DNA of 64,000 bases from Winogradskyella echinorum (GTDB taxonomy: Bacteria > Bacteroidota > Bacteroidia > Flavobacteriales > Flavobacteriaceae), in NCBI RefSeq assembly GCF_014297365.1, contig NZ_JACOQD010000003.1, positions 1 to 64,000 of the forward strand, written 5' to 3'. The notes beneath the pieces were generated by a model, which did not search any database, was not told where the DNA came from, and saw only the letters and a program-made list of their open reading frames with translations. Shown one piece after another: positions 27,037 to 35,523 of the stretch. Position 1 is the first letter of the stretch. Each line of letters opens with the position of its first letter. Made by a program: the position numbers and the translations under genes.

Positions 27037-27630
27037 TTGACTAAAGCAGAACTTTATAAGGAATTAAGCTATGTGAATCATTCGCGCGAAAAACGATTGT
27101 ACTATGCTAATTTAGTAATTGATAATCCGGAGTTATTAAAACCATTATTAGAAATTCTGTTCGATGTAGATGATAAAATTTCGCCAAGAGCAGCCTGGGT
27201 TTTTGAGTTTATGTGTGGAGAAAAACTTGAGGCTATAGTTCCGCACTTGGATACGTTTACAGAAAACATCTCTAAAGTACATCTAGATTCTGCTGTTAGA
27301 CCTGTGGCAAAAATCTGTGAATATTTAATTAAAGCGTATTATTCTAAACAAAATAATTTTATTACATCTCATTTAAATGAAACGCACAAGGAAAAAATTA
27401 CTGAAGCTTGTTTTGATTGGATGATAAATGATGAAAAAGTAGCACCAAAAGCATACGGAATGAACGCTTTATATCTGTTAGGTACTGAGTTCGATTGGGT
27501 TCATCCAGAATTAGTGACAATTTTAGAGCGCGATTTTCATGCACAAAGTGCAGCTTTTAAGGCTCGAGCTCGACATATTCTAAAAAAAATAAAATCCAAA
27601 AACAAAAAATCAAATTCCAAAAACTTATAG
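27037..27630 (+). CDS. Helical-repeat protein encoded upstream of purB
   Basis: A 197-residue cytosolic protein read from a TTG; an ATG a few codons upstream hits a stop at once and no other in-frame start exists before residue 59. The sequence is all-helical with HEAT-like periodicity (ELLKPLLEILFDVDDKISPRA, WVFEFMCGEKLEAIVPHLD) and a lysine-rich tail. It lacks any adenylosuccinate lyase motif, although such neighbours of purB are sometimes labelled so. The function is unknown; it may be co-transcribed with purB, although purB also has its own -7 element. Confidence 0.7.
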   Translation: MTKAELYKELSYVNHSREKRLYYANLVIDNPELLKPLLEILFDVDDKISPRAAWVFEFMCGEKLEAIVPHLDTFTENISKVHLDSAVRPVAKICEYLIKAYYSKQNNFITSHLNETHKEKITEACFDWMINDEKVAPKAYGMNALYLLGTEFDWVHPELVTILERDFHAQSAAFKARARHILKKIKSKNKKSNSKNL

Positions 27631-27661
27631 CTTCGCACTTCCTGCATCTCACTAACTTTCT

Positions 27662-27669
27662 TATCTTTG
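27662..27669 (+). promoter_or_regulatory. -7 element TATCTTTG for purB
   Basis: TATCTTTG 23 bases before the purB ATG fits TAnnTTTG. No clear -33 box. Confidence 0.5.
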
Positions 27670-27692
27670 CCACTTCTAAATAACCAACATAA

Positions 27693-29036
27693 ATGGCACT
27701 CACAGCACTTAGCGCAATTTCACCAATAGATGGTCGATACAGATCTAAAGTAGAAGCTTTAGGTAATTATTTTTCTGAAGAAGCATTGATTAAATATCGT
27801 GTTTTAGTAGAAATTGAGTACTTTATTGCGTTATGTGAATTACCATTACCACAATTAGAACCGGTTTCTTCGTCGATTTTTGAAGATTTAAGAGCCATCT
27901 ATAAAAACTTCACAGCAATAGATGCATCTGCAATTAAGGATATAGAAAAAGTAACTAATCATGATGTAAAAGCTGTTGAATATTTTATTAAGGAAAAGTT
28001 TGATGCTTTAGGCTTATCGGATTATAAGGAATTTATTCATTTTGGTTTAACCTCTCAAGACATTAATAACACTGCGATTCCTTTAAGCATTAAGGAAGCA
28101 ATGAACGATGTGTATGTGCCAGAATATTTAGCTCTATTAGAAAAAATAGAAGGCTTAGCAAAAGATTGGGCAGATATACCAATGCTAGCGAGAACACATG
28201 GACAACCTGCTTCTCCTACAAGATTAGGTAAAGAAATAGACGTATTTGTAGTCCGCTTAAAAGAACAATTCAACTTATTAAACGATGTGCCAAGTGCTGC
28301 CAAATTCGGTGGTGCAACTGGTAATTTTAATGCACATAAAGTAGCATATCCTAACATAGATTGGAAGGCCTTTGGTACTCAGTTTGTGCAAGAAAAACTA
28401 GGTCTACAACATTCATTCCCAACCACGCAAATTGAGCATTACGACCACATGGCTGCTTTATTTGATGCTCTAAAACGCATCAATACTATTATCATAGATT
28501 TAGACAGAGATATCTGGACGTATGTTTCTATGGATTACTTTAAACAAAAGATTAAAAAAGGTGAAGTTGGTAGTTCTGCTATGCCTCATAAAGTAAATCC
28601 TATTGATTTTGAAAACAGTGAAGGCAACTTAGGCATAGCCAATGCTATTTTTGAGCACTTGTCTGCAAAATTACCGATCTCTCGACTACAAAGAGATTTA
28701 ACCGATAGCACTGTCTTAAGAAACGTTGGTGTGCCTTTTGGACATACACTTATTGCGTTTAAATCTACAGTGAAAGGCTTAGGTAAATTATTATTGAATG
28801 AATCTAAATTTGCCCAAGATTTAGAAAATAATTGGGCAGTTGTTGCTGAGGCCATTCAAACCATTTTAAGACGCGAAAATTATCCTAACCCATACGAAGC
28901 CTTAAAAGGTTTAACTAGAACTAACGAAGCTATTACTCAGAGTTCTATTTCAAATTTTATTGATACTTTAGAGGTTTCTGATACTATTAAATCTGAATTA
29001 AAAGCCATAACGCCAAGTAATTATACTGGTATCTAA
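27693..29036 (+). CDS. purB: Adenylosuccinate lyase
   Basis: A 447-residue fumarase/aspartase superfamily enzyme. It cleaves adenylosuccinate to AMP and SAICAR to AICAR in purine synthesis. The signature loop GSSAMPHKVNP lies near residue 293; ARTHGQPASPTRLG and TSQDINNTA supply other active-site parts, and SPIDGRYRSKVEAL marks the N-terminus. The length and ends are normal for the family. The next plus-strand ORF follows at 10 bases. Confidence 0.97.
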   Translation: MALTALSAISPIDGRYRSKVEALGNYFSEEALIKYRVLVEIEYFIALCELPLPQLEPVSSSIFEDLRAIYKNFTAIDASAIKDIEKVTNHDVKAVEYFIKEKFDALGLSDYKEFIHFGLTSQDINNTAIPLSIKEAMNDVYVPEYLALLEKIEGLAKDWADIPMLARTHGQPASPTRLGKEIDVFVVRLKEQFNLLNDVPSAAKFGGATGNFNAHKVAYPNIDWKAFGTQFVQEKLGLQHSFPTTQIEHYDHMAALFDALKRINTIIIDLDRDIWTYVSMDYFKQKIKKGEVGSSAMPHKVNPIDFENSEGNLGIANAIFEHLSAKLPISRLQRDLTDSTVLRNVGVPFGHTLIAFKSTVKGLGKLLLNESKFAQDLENNWAVVAEAIQTILRRENYPNPYEALKGLTRTNEAITQSSISNFIDTLEVSDTIKSELKAITPSNYTGI

Positions 29037-29046
29037 AACTAAAATC

Positions 29047-29274
29047 GTGAAGCTAATCCCTACGTCTAAAAATGCTATTGCGCTGTATTGCGTTACAGGA
29101 ATAGCTTTTGGCTTTTTTGCAGCTGGGTTATTTAAAATACTCGATTACTTCATCGTTAAAGCTTCTCTATTTATAAGTACTGGCATTTTATTTGTTTTTG
29201 CCTTTAATTATGCATTAAAAAATGATACTAAAAAAAATCGCCCTGAAGATACACTTCAAGACGATTCTCATTAA
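29047..29274 (+). CDS. Small membrane protein of unknown function
   Basis: A 75-residue protein with two predicted transmembrane helices (about 12-32 and 37-54) and a charged C-terminal tail. The start is GTG at 29047, ten bases after purB, so it is probably in the purB transcript. I recognise no family. A short cytoplasmic tail rich in Asp, Lys and Thr is the only other feature. Confidence 0.6.
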   Translation: MKLIPTSKNAIALYCVTGIAFGFFAAGLFKILDYFIVKASLFISTGILFVFAFNYALKNDTKKNRPEDTLQDDSH

Positions 29275-29306
29275 CATTTAAATAAGTGTCAGTTACTTAA
29301 ATTTCT

Positions 29307-29852
29307 TTATTTAAAAAAGTCTGTTAGACCATTTAAATTAGTGTCTTCAAATTTTGCATTTTGTAACACAGACTGCAAAGACATTAGCTTACCAGCATTC
29401 ATATCATCACCTAATATTCTTGCAATAGCAAAACCTTTATTGTTTGCGTTTCCAAAAATGATAAGCTCGTCTATATTATCAACTTCACCCAAAAATTTTA
29501 CTACAAACTTACCATCAGTAGAATTTCCACCTCGCATTAACTCTTCATACTTTGGATTTTTAAGAATCGCTTTTACTTTTTCTAATTCTGCTTTGTATTC
29601 TGCATCATCTGTATTTTCTTCGATATACGTTAATACATTTAATTTGTCTACAGAGTTGTATGCCTCACGCTGATCGTCGGTCATTTCTATGTCTTCAACA
29701 TTTATAAAACTTGTTGGCACATCAAAAGATGCAAAACCAGGTTTTAATTCGTTATCAACATAATAAGTTTGCAATGTTGGTCCTTGGTTACAACTTGTAA
29801 AAGCTGCAACCAAAAACAACACTACCATTGATTTTTTGATTGATTGTATCAT
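29307..29852 (-). CDS. DUF4252 lipoprotein
   Basis: A 181-residue lipoprotein (signal peptide with AAFTSC, Cys21). The mature region matches DUF4252: PTSFINVEDIEMTDDQREA, then KVKAILKNPKYEELMRG, GKFVVKFLGE and the C-terminal LMSLQSVLQNAK. Its partner gene, 6 bases upstream, encodes a second DUF4252 protein. Both sit at the end of an ECF sigma operon, a usual setting in Flavobacteriia. The role is unknown; envelope stress is an inference. Confidence 0.85.
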   Translation of the reverse strand: MIQSIKKSMVVLFLVAAFTSCNQGPTLQTYYVDNELKPGFASFDVPTSFINVEDIEMTDDQREAYNSVDKLNVLTYIEENTDDAEYKAELEKVKAILKNPKYEELMRGGNSTDGKFVVKFLGEVDNIDELIIFGNANNKGFAIARILGDDMNAGKLMSLQSVLQNAKFEDTNLNGLTDFFK

Positions 29853-29858
29853 AACTAT

Positions 29859-30431
29859 TTAGTTTTTCTTTTCTCCAGCTTTCTTTAACTGATCACCACC
29901 TGGAATATCCATTTGGTTTGTGATTTTAGACACTTGTCTCAAATCTATATCACCTGTTAACGACAATACTACAGTTTCAAAAACACGCTTCTTACCATTA
30001 ATTTCTATATCCTGTCCTTCAGTTAATTCCTTAAGACCTGTCATAAACATTAATAATTCTTTTACGTGATTTTCGTCTTTACCTTCTTTTACATAAAACT
30101 TAACGGTTTGGTCACCATCTTTAAAACGCATTAATTCTTCAAGATTAGATGATTTTAAATATTTGGTTACTGTAGATTTCATATCAGCAGACACCTTATC
30201 ATCTCCAGTAGTAAATACTTTAAGTCCAGTGATTTTTTTAACCATTTCCATAAACTCCTTAGCTTCTGGATCATCTGTATCTAAATCAATAGTCGCTAAC
30301 ATTCTAAACGCTTTTTGATTGATTACAAAAGATGATACTTCATCGTTATCTTCATATTTATCGAAAATACCTTGACCAAAACTGAATATTGGTGCTAGTA
30401 CGAGCGCTGTTATTATTATTAAATTCTTCAT
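29859..30431 (-). CDS. DUF4252 secreted protein
   Basis: A 190-residue protein with a Sec signal peptide (residues 1-20, ending FSFGQ) and no lipobox, so it should be periplasmic. The DUF4252 body shows LATIDLDTDDPEAKEFMEMV, KYLKSSNLEELMRFKDGDQ, VKFYVKEGK and an LFMTGLKEL segment. It is the soluble paralogue of the lipoprotein encoded just downstream. Operon with the ECF sigma factor. Confidence 0.85.
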   Translation of the reverse strand: MKNLIIITALVLAPIFSFGQGIFDKYEDNDEVSSFVINQKAFRMLATIDLDTDDPEAKEFMEMVKKITGLKVFTTGDDKVSADMKSTVTKYLKSSNLEELMRFKDGDQTVKFYVKEGKDENHVKELLMFMTGLKELTEGQDIEINGKKRVFETVVLSLTGDIDLRQVSKITNQMDIPGGDQLKKAGEKKN

Positions 30432-30450
30432 AATTTCTAATTTTTAAGTG

Positions 30451-30939
30451 TTACTTGTTTTTTAAAATTTTGTTTGTTACTGTGTTAAATTCACCTAGCT
30501 TACTTGCCTGCTCTGCACCTTCATGGATGTTATCGCTAACCAAAGCTAAATTTGTTAATTGTGATTTTCCTTCGTTCATTCCTAAAGAGATGAGATTGAA
30601 AGCTTCCATCGTTTGATTATAAACTAAAAGGGCTTCTTGCTTTTCTTGCTCTGTAGGACCAAACATTTTTGGCACAATTAAACCAAGCATAAGAACGGCA
30701 ACGGCTGCGACAGAAATCCACTGATATAATCTAGATTTTTTCTTAGTGTTTAATGGAACGTCTTTGGTATACTGTTCTTGTTTTGAAACCGAAAAGTATT
30801 GAAACATTGGTCTGTAATGCTCTAAATGTGGTGTCACATTGTCGCTTGCAAAATAGGCTTTTAATTGCGCTTCTTCTTTTAGCGTTGTCTCTGCATTGTT
30901 ATACTTTTCTAATAATGTTTCTATATTATTTAATACCAT
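30451..30939 (-). CDS. Single-pass membrane protein, candidate anti-sigma factor
   Basis: A 162-residue protein. A cytosolic N-terminus of about 70 residues (ETLLEKYNNAETTLKEEAQL, a helix pair typical of Bacteroidetes anti-sigma proteins) precedes one transmembrane helix at 73-91 and a helical outer domain. There is no HxxxCxxC zinc motif. Its start overlaps the sigma factor gene by 14 bases. The position and topology make an anti-sigma role likely, but this is an inference. Confidence 0.65.
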   Translation of the reverse strand: MVLNNIETLLEKYNNAETTLKEEAQLKAYFASDNVTPHLEHYRPMFQYFSVSKQEQYTKDVPLNTKKKSRLYQWISVAAVAVLMLGLIVPKMFGPTEQEKQEALLVYNQTMEAFNLISLGMNEGKSQLTNLALVSDNIHEGAEQASKLGEFNTVTNKILKNK

Positions 30940-31438
30940 ATTGATGTGTATTAGTTAATTTTTCTCTTATTGTTTTTCGTGCTCTAGATAAAGACACTCT
31001 AATGGCTGTTTCATTCATATCTAACATTTTAGAAATTTCAGCAAAATCGTATTCTTCAATATCTCTTAGTTGCACTATTATTTTTTGTTGTTCTGGCAGG
31101 TCTTCCATTATTTTAGAAACCCAATCCATGCTATCTCTAGCTTCTACTTGCTTTTGTAATGACGAACTGTTATCATCCGTATAATTACTGTGTACAATTT
31201 TTAAATTCTGCGCTTGTTTCGATTTTAAACGATCTAAGCAAAAATTCTTTGTCATTGTCATAGAAAAAGCTTCAACATTTTTGTACTCGCCAATTTTCTG
31301 TTTATTATTCCACAGTTTTAACAAAATTTCTTGTGTTGCATCTTCGGCCTCTTCACGAGAAACGAGTAATCGTTTTGCTAAACGAAATACTTTATCCTTA
31401 AATGGCATCACTAAGCTTACAAAATCTGCCTGCTTCAT
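30926..31438 (-). CDS. ECF RNA polymerase sigma factor
   Basis: A 170-residue sigma-70 family ECF factor. Region 2 includes RLLVSREEAEDATQEILLKLW and KNFCLDRLKSKQ; region 4 has LPEQQKIIVQLRDIEEYDF and ISKMLDMNETAIRVSLSRARK. It directs RNA polymerase to a small regulon and commonly autoregulates its operon. Downstream genes are a membrane protein and two DUF4252 proteins, all in the same direction with overlaps or short gaps. Confidence 0.95.
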   Translation of the reverse strand: MKQADFVSLVMPFKDKVFRLAKRLLVSREEAEDATQEILLKLWNNKQKIGEYKNVEAFSMTMTKNFCLDRLKSKQAQNLKIVHSNYTDDNSSSLQKQVEARDSMDWVSKIMEDLPEQQKIIVQLRDIEEYDFAEISKMLDMNETAIRVSLSRARKTIREKLTNTHQYGIK

Positions 31439-31611
31439 TACTTTTTTGATTGGTGGTTAAAAGCGTTTTTTACTCGCTTTCAATATTACGACGATACACT
31501 TTATATTTTGTTACACGAAGAAGTTATTTAATTTTTTTATTTATAATAATGTAAGTAAATTTAGAGTTTTACTGACTAAAGTAAAAGATTGCTACTCAAA
31601 AAGAAAAAGAA

Positions 31612-33087
31612 ATGAAAAACTTAAAAAAACCTCTCAAACACTTAAGCATAAATAGATTAAGCAAAAGGATTACAACGTTATTTTTAACTGGTTTTGTATT
31701 ATTTACAGTAACAGGTTGTTTTGAAGATTTGGATGATAATGCTATAGCATCTTCTGATATTAATGACTTTGTATGGAAAGCAATGAATTTTGTTTATTTA
31801 TATCAACCAGAAATTCCGGATTTAGCAAATGATCGTTTTTCTACAACTGACGAATATTCTGATTATTTAGATGATTTTTCTTCACCAGAAGAACTGTTTG
31901 AGTCTTTACGTTTTCAGCCTATTGATGCGAGATTTAGTCGTATATATAGCAACTATTTCGATTTGCAGAACCAGCAACAAGGTCTTAGTTTAAGTAGTGG
32001 TATAGAATTTAATTTTTATTTGGTTCCAGGCAGTAATACCGACGTCTTTGGTGCAATTACTTTAGTATTAAATAATAGTGTTGCAGATAATTTAGGTTTA
32101 GAAAGAGGGCAAATTTTTAGAGCCGTAAATAATGTACCATTAACAGTTAATGATGTAGATGACCTTAGTGACCCTATTTATCAGGATTCTTTCACTCTAA
32201 ATTTTGCTGACTATGATAACAACGGTACACCTGAAAGCGCTGATGACACCATTACTCTAAATGGAGAAAGTGCTAGCCTTAATAAAGAAGCCTACACTGA
32301 GAACCCTGTACACCTTGCCCAAGTCATTGACTTACCAGATGCCACTGTTGGTTATTTAATGTATAATGCGTTTAATAGTAGTTTTAATAATGAATTGAAT
32401 GCTGCATTTAGCGAATTTAGTACAGCAGGTGTAACTGAATTAGTTATAGACTTAAGATACAATGGTGGTGGTGCAATACAAACTGCTGCTTATTTAGGAA
32501 GTATGATAACAGGTCAGTTTACTGACCAAGTCTTTTCGAGAACTTTTTATAATGATAATTTACAAAATTTAAACCAAGATTTTGTTTTTACTAATTCTAT
32601 TGAAGATGGTGGCTCTATTAACAGTCTTAATCTGTCTAAAGTTTATGTATTGACGACTAATAGAAGAACTGCTTCTGCTAGTGAATTACTCATAAATAGC
32701 CTAAAAGCTTATATAGATGTCGTTGTTATTGGAGAAAATACCGTTGGTAAAACTCAAGCATCACGAACAGTATATGATTCTCCTGGTTTGTTTACAACTG
32801 AAAATATAAACCCAAGTCATACTTATGCTTTGCAACCTTTAGTAGCAAATTCTACTAATGTAAACGACCAACTTGTGCCTTCAACTGGGTTAATACCAGA
32901 TATAGAAATAACAGAAACACCAAGTACATTTAGAACACTTGGTGATATAAATGAACCTTTATTGTCAGCTGCTATAGGTGATATTTTAACAGGTGATCGT
33001 CCATTAGGTCGTAGTTTTGAAAATTTAACGCTCATAAAAGCAAATCAATCTTTATCGAAAGAACAAATAATGTATATAGACAATTAA
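31612..33087 (+). CDS. S41 family peptidase lipoprotein
   Basis: A 491-residue protein with a long N-terminal signal (about 35 residues) ending at lipobox VTGC (Cys36). After a short helical domain (about 45-110) comes a PDZ-like domain (SSGIEFNFYLVPGS, ADNLGLERGQIFRAV) and the S41 core: VIDLRYNGGGAIQ, TASASELLINS with Ser near 355 and GENTVGKTQ with Lys near 380, the expected 25-residue spacing of the catalytic dyad. It is a carboxyl-terminal-type processing protease on the periplasmic side or the cell surface. It is monocistronic. Confidence 0.9.
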   Translation: MKNLKKPLKHLSINRLSKRITTLFLTGFVLFTVTGCFEDLDDNAIASSDINDFVWKAMNFVYLYQPEIPDLANDRFSTTDEYSDYLDDFSSPEELFESLRFQPIDARFSRIYSNYFDLQNQQQGLSLSSGIEFNFYLVPGSNTDVFGAITLVLNNSVADNLGLERGQIFRAVNNVPLTVNDVDDLSDPIYQDSFTLNFADYDNNGTPESADDTITLNGESASLNKEAYTENPVHLAQVIDLPDATVGYLMYNAFNSSFNNELNAAFSEFSTAGVTELVIDLRYNGGGAIQTAAYLGSMITGQFTDQVFSRTFYNDNLQNLNQDFVFTNSIEDGGSINSLNLSKVYVLTTNRRTASASELLINSLKAYIDVVVIGENTVGKTQASRTVYDSPGLFTTENINPSHTYALQPLVANSTNVNDQLVPSTGLIPDIEITETPSTFRTLGDINEPLLSAAIGDILTGDRPLGRSFENLTLIKANQSLSKEQIMYIDN

Positions 33088-33116
33088 AAAAAGCCGCTTT
33101 TAAGCGGCTTTTATTA
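33088..33116. terminator. Bidirectional terminator between S41 peptidase and btuB-like gene
   Basis: AAAAGCCGCTT and AAGCGGCTTTT form a strong GC-rich hairpin with A/T runs on both sides, so it serves both convergent genes. Confidence 0.9.
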
Positions 33117-33132
33117 TTATATGCTGTTCAAT

Positions 33133-35064
33133 TTATAAGTTTAGTCTAAATCCTAAATTAACACCTCTACCTCTAGTGGCAAAACCAAAGAGTTCTTGGT
33201 ATTCTTCATTAAAGATATTTGTAACATTCGCAAAGAGTGTCATTTTATTATTTAAAATTTTATGACTGACATAAAAATCTAACAATCCATACGATTCTAG
33301 GTTTACAATATCATTCATAAACGTTGTGCTGTTATAAACTGAATCTTCTCTTTCATCATTATATTGATAAGATAAACTCATTAAAGTAGAATCGCACAAT
33401 TGATAGTCTAATCTTGTATTTACTTTTATTTCTGGTATCCTAAGACTTAAATCTTCATCTACTTTTGTGTAAGTTGCATTAAGATTAAGGTTTAGCCCTT
33501 TGGTTAATTTAGCCTGCGCTACAAATTCTAAACCACTTGCCGAAAAAGATTCGTCAATGTTTTGGTATTGAAACACAAATCCTCCTGTATCTACAAAATC
33601 AATAAAATTGTCTTCATTTCTTGTAAAGTACACTAAGCTCATCGTTGCTTTGTCTTTGATAGACACTTCTGCTCCCACTTCTATTGTTTGGTTTTCTTCT
33701 GGGTTTAAATCTGCATTACCATAAGTAGGCTCAAATAGCTGATACAATGATGGTGTTATAAATGCGGTACTATAACTAGCCAAACCTTTTATGTAACCAA
33801 AACTTGTTTCTTTAACATAAGAAGGATTTAAACTATACACTAAATGACTTCCATATTCACTATGATTGTTTAGACGTGCTCCTGCGTTAACATTAAATCC
33901 AAAATCTGAAACATATACAGCATTTACATAAGGATCTGTAATAGTAAATTGTGCATTTTCAGGATCTATTGATTGACTAAAATCTGTGTCTCCAAAAGGA
34001 ATTGCAAAACTTTCCATTTGATTATCTTGAAAATTCACACCTAAAACTGTATAAAACTTATCGTTAAAATTATAACGGTTAAAAGCATCTACAACAATAT
34101 TCTGTGCATTGAATTGAGAAGGAAAACTAGATACTATTTCGCGTTCAACATCACTATAAGCTGCATTTATGGTAATGCTTCCTTTATTATACTTAAACTC
34201 TGGAGACACACCTAGTCTATATTGTTTTGAAATATATACATTATCTGCATCTGCCATACCAAAGCTATCATCAAAATCAGCATCATAATTATCAAAACTT
34301 GCATAAGTACTTAATTTAAAAGCGTTACTGAATTTATAACCCAATTTTAAGTTTCCGTTGTAACTATTAAACGCATCAGATTCTGTTCCGTCTGCAATTG
34401 CCGATAAACCATCTGTGAACTGATGTCCAAAACTAGCTAAATAATTAAATTTACCAACACTTCCGTTTAAAGACACACTATTTCTAAAATCTTCGATAGC
34501 ATAATTATTTTCATCTGAAGCCTGGTTGGTTCCAAGTGTACTTGTAATATTTAAATTTATCGCTTTTTTACTCGCTTCTTTCAACTTTATGTTTATTACA
34601 GCTGTTGCAGCACCTGTTCCGTAAAGTGTACTAGACGCACCTTTTAAAATCTCAATAGACTCTACTTGATCTGCATTTAATAAGCGTAGATCATAATCGT
34701 TAGCTATCTGCGATGCATCTGTAACTTGAATACCATCAATTAGAACTAAAACCTGGCGATTACGTCCACCACGTATAAAGTAACTAAGGTTCTGACCAGC
34801 ATTGCTGCGTATACCATTCACTTCGACTCCTGCAGTTCTACCAATAATTTCTGCGATAGATTGTCCTTGTAATTTTTCTAAATCTTTTGAAGAAATCTTG
34901 GTAATCACCTTACCAGAGTTTTCACGTTTTAGTTGAAATTTTGAATCCGTAATTACAACTTCTTCTAGCTGTTCAACTTTTACTGAATCTTGCTTTGTTT
35001 GCGCAAATCCAACTGATAGCATACCTATACCAAGGATGCTACAAAACACTTTTGCTTTGTTCAT
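33133..35064 (-). CDS. TonB-dependent receptor, BtuB-like (cobalamin or corrinoid uptake)
   Basis: A 643-residue outer-membrane receptor with signal peptide (ends GFAQ). The TonB box region (LEEVVITDSKF) is followed by the plug domain: ITKISSKDLEKLQGQSIAEI, GRTAGVEV, FIRGGRNRQVLVLIDGI and ESIEILKGASSTLYGTGAA. A 22-strand barrel follows and ends in GRGVNLGFRLNL. The assignment to cobalamin rests on the cobalamin riboswitch in its leader and on the divergent BtuFCD-like genes. The length agrees with the short BtuB group of Bacteroidota. Confidence 0.88.
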   Translation of the reverse strand: MNKAKVFCSILGIGMLSVGFAQTKQDSVKVEQLEEVVITDSKFQLKRENSGKVITKISSKDLEKLQGQSIAEIIGRTAGVEVNGIRSNAGQNLSYFIRGGRNRQVLVLIDGIQVTDASQIANDYDLRLLNADQVESIEILKGASSTLYGTGAATAVINIKLKEASKKAINLNITSTLGTNQASDENNYAIEDFRNSVSLNGSVGKFNYLASFGHQFTDGLSAIADGTESDAFNSYNGNLKLGYKFSNAFKLSTYASFDNYDADFDDSFGMADADNVYISKQYRLGVSPEFKYNKGSITINAAYSDVEREIVSSFPSQFNAQNIVVDAFNRYNFNDKFYTVLGVNFQDNQMESFAIPFGDTDFSQSIDPENAQFTITDPYVNAVYVSDFGFNVNAGARLNNHSEYGSHLVYSLNPSYVKETSFGYIKGLASYSTAFITPSLYQLFEPTYGNADLNPEENQTIEVGAEVSIKDKATMSLVYFTRNEDNFIDFVDTGGFVFQYQNIDESFSASGLEFVAQAKLTKGLNLNLNATYTKVDEDLSLRIPEIKVNTRLDYQLCDSTLMSLSYQYNDEREDSVYNSTTFMNDIVNLESYGLLDFYVSHKILNNKMTLFANVTNIFNEEYQELFGFATRGRGVNLGFRLNL

Positions 35065-35142
35065 TTTTAAATTTAATTGTTCGAGAACACACTGAAATTA
35101 GTATGTAAACTTTTATCCCGAAAGTTTGACTTTTATGTTGAA

Positions 35143-35330
35143 ATTGGCAGGTCTCCTGACTTGCGTCTTGTTATTGGTCTTCCCAGAAAATAATTTCTAG
35201 TGACATTGAAGGTAATAACAAGCTTTATAGCTTACAGTTGCGGGAACAGTTCTGGAATTGAAAAATTATTCGCACCAGATTCCCTTTTAATCCAATCGGT
35301 TAACGATTAGAACCTAATTTCGGTGCGAAA
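35143..35330 (-). ncRNA. Cobalamin riboswitch
   Basis: On the minus strand the conserved blocks appear in order: AAAAGGGAA, GGTGCGAA, AATTCCAGAAC, the near-invariant CCCGCAACTGTAA, then GGGAAGACC and finally CAAGTCAGGAGACCTGCCA (B12 box; AGTCAGGAGACCTGCC). Together these define an AdoCbl-type riboswitch aptamer. It sits about 80 bases before the btuB-like start codon, so it should repress the receptor when intracellular cobalamin is high. Confidence 0.96.
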
Positions 35331-35349
35331 ATAGAATAAAGAATTGAAA

Positions 35350-35463
35350 TTAATCGTCCTTTTTCTTATTCATTTTATAGATAAGATATACGAAACCAAT
35401 TAAAAAATGTGCAATGATTATTCCTGCAACGATATATAGTGTTAAATTTGAATCGACTCTCAT
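35350..35463 (-). CDS. Tiny single-pass membrane protein upstream of the riboswitch
   Basis: From the ATG at 35463 the minus strand reads 37 codons: MRVDSNLTLYIVAGIIIAHF, then LIGFVYLIYKMNKKKDD, a single hydrophobic helix with a positive C-terminal tail and a clean TAA stop. The composition is that of a real small membrane protein, but no family is recognised. It lies just upstream of the riboswitch and in the same orientation as btuB, so it could share the promoter and be transcribed before the riboswitch decision. Confidence 0.5.
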   Translation of the reverse strand: MRVDSNLTLYIVAGIIIAHFLIGFVYLIYKMNKKKDD

Positions 35464-35523
35464 AATTGTAGTTTTATCAAAATTACAACTCAATTATATA
35501 AATGTTAGTTACAAAGGTTACAT

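Larger units (their letters stand above)
35065..35523. other. Divergent regulatory region of the cobalamin uptake locus
   Basis: This 459-base region holds the riboswitch (35143-35330, minus strand) and a 37-codon membrane ORF (35350-35463, minus strand). It ends at the ATG of the BtuF-like gene. I see no riboswitch facing the plus-strand transporter genes. Confidence 0.7.

Noticed and set aside
29047..29274. Purine-pathway role for the small membrane protein behind purB
   Set aside because: Only proximity supports it; the protein has no recognisable domain.
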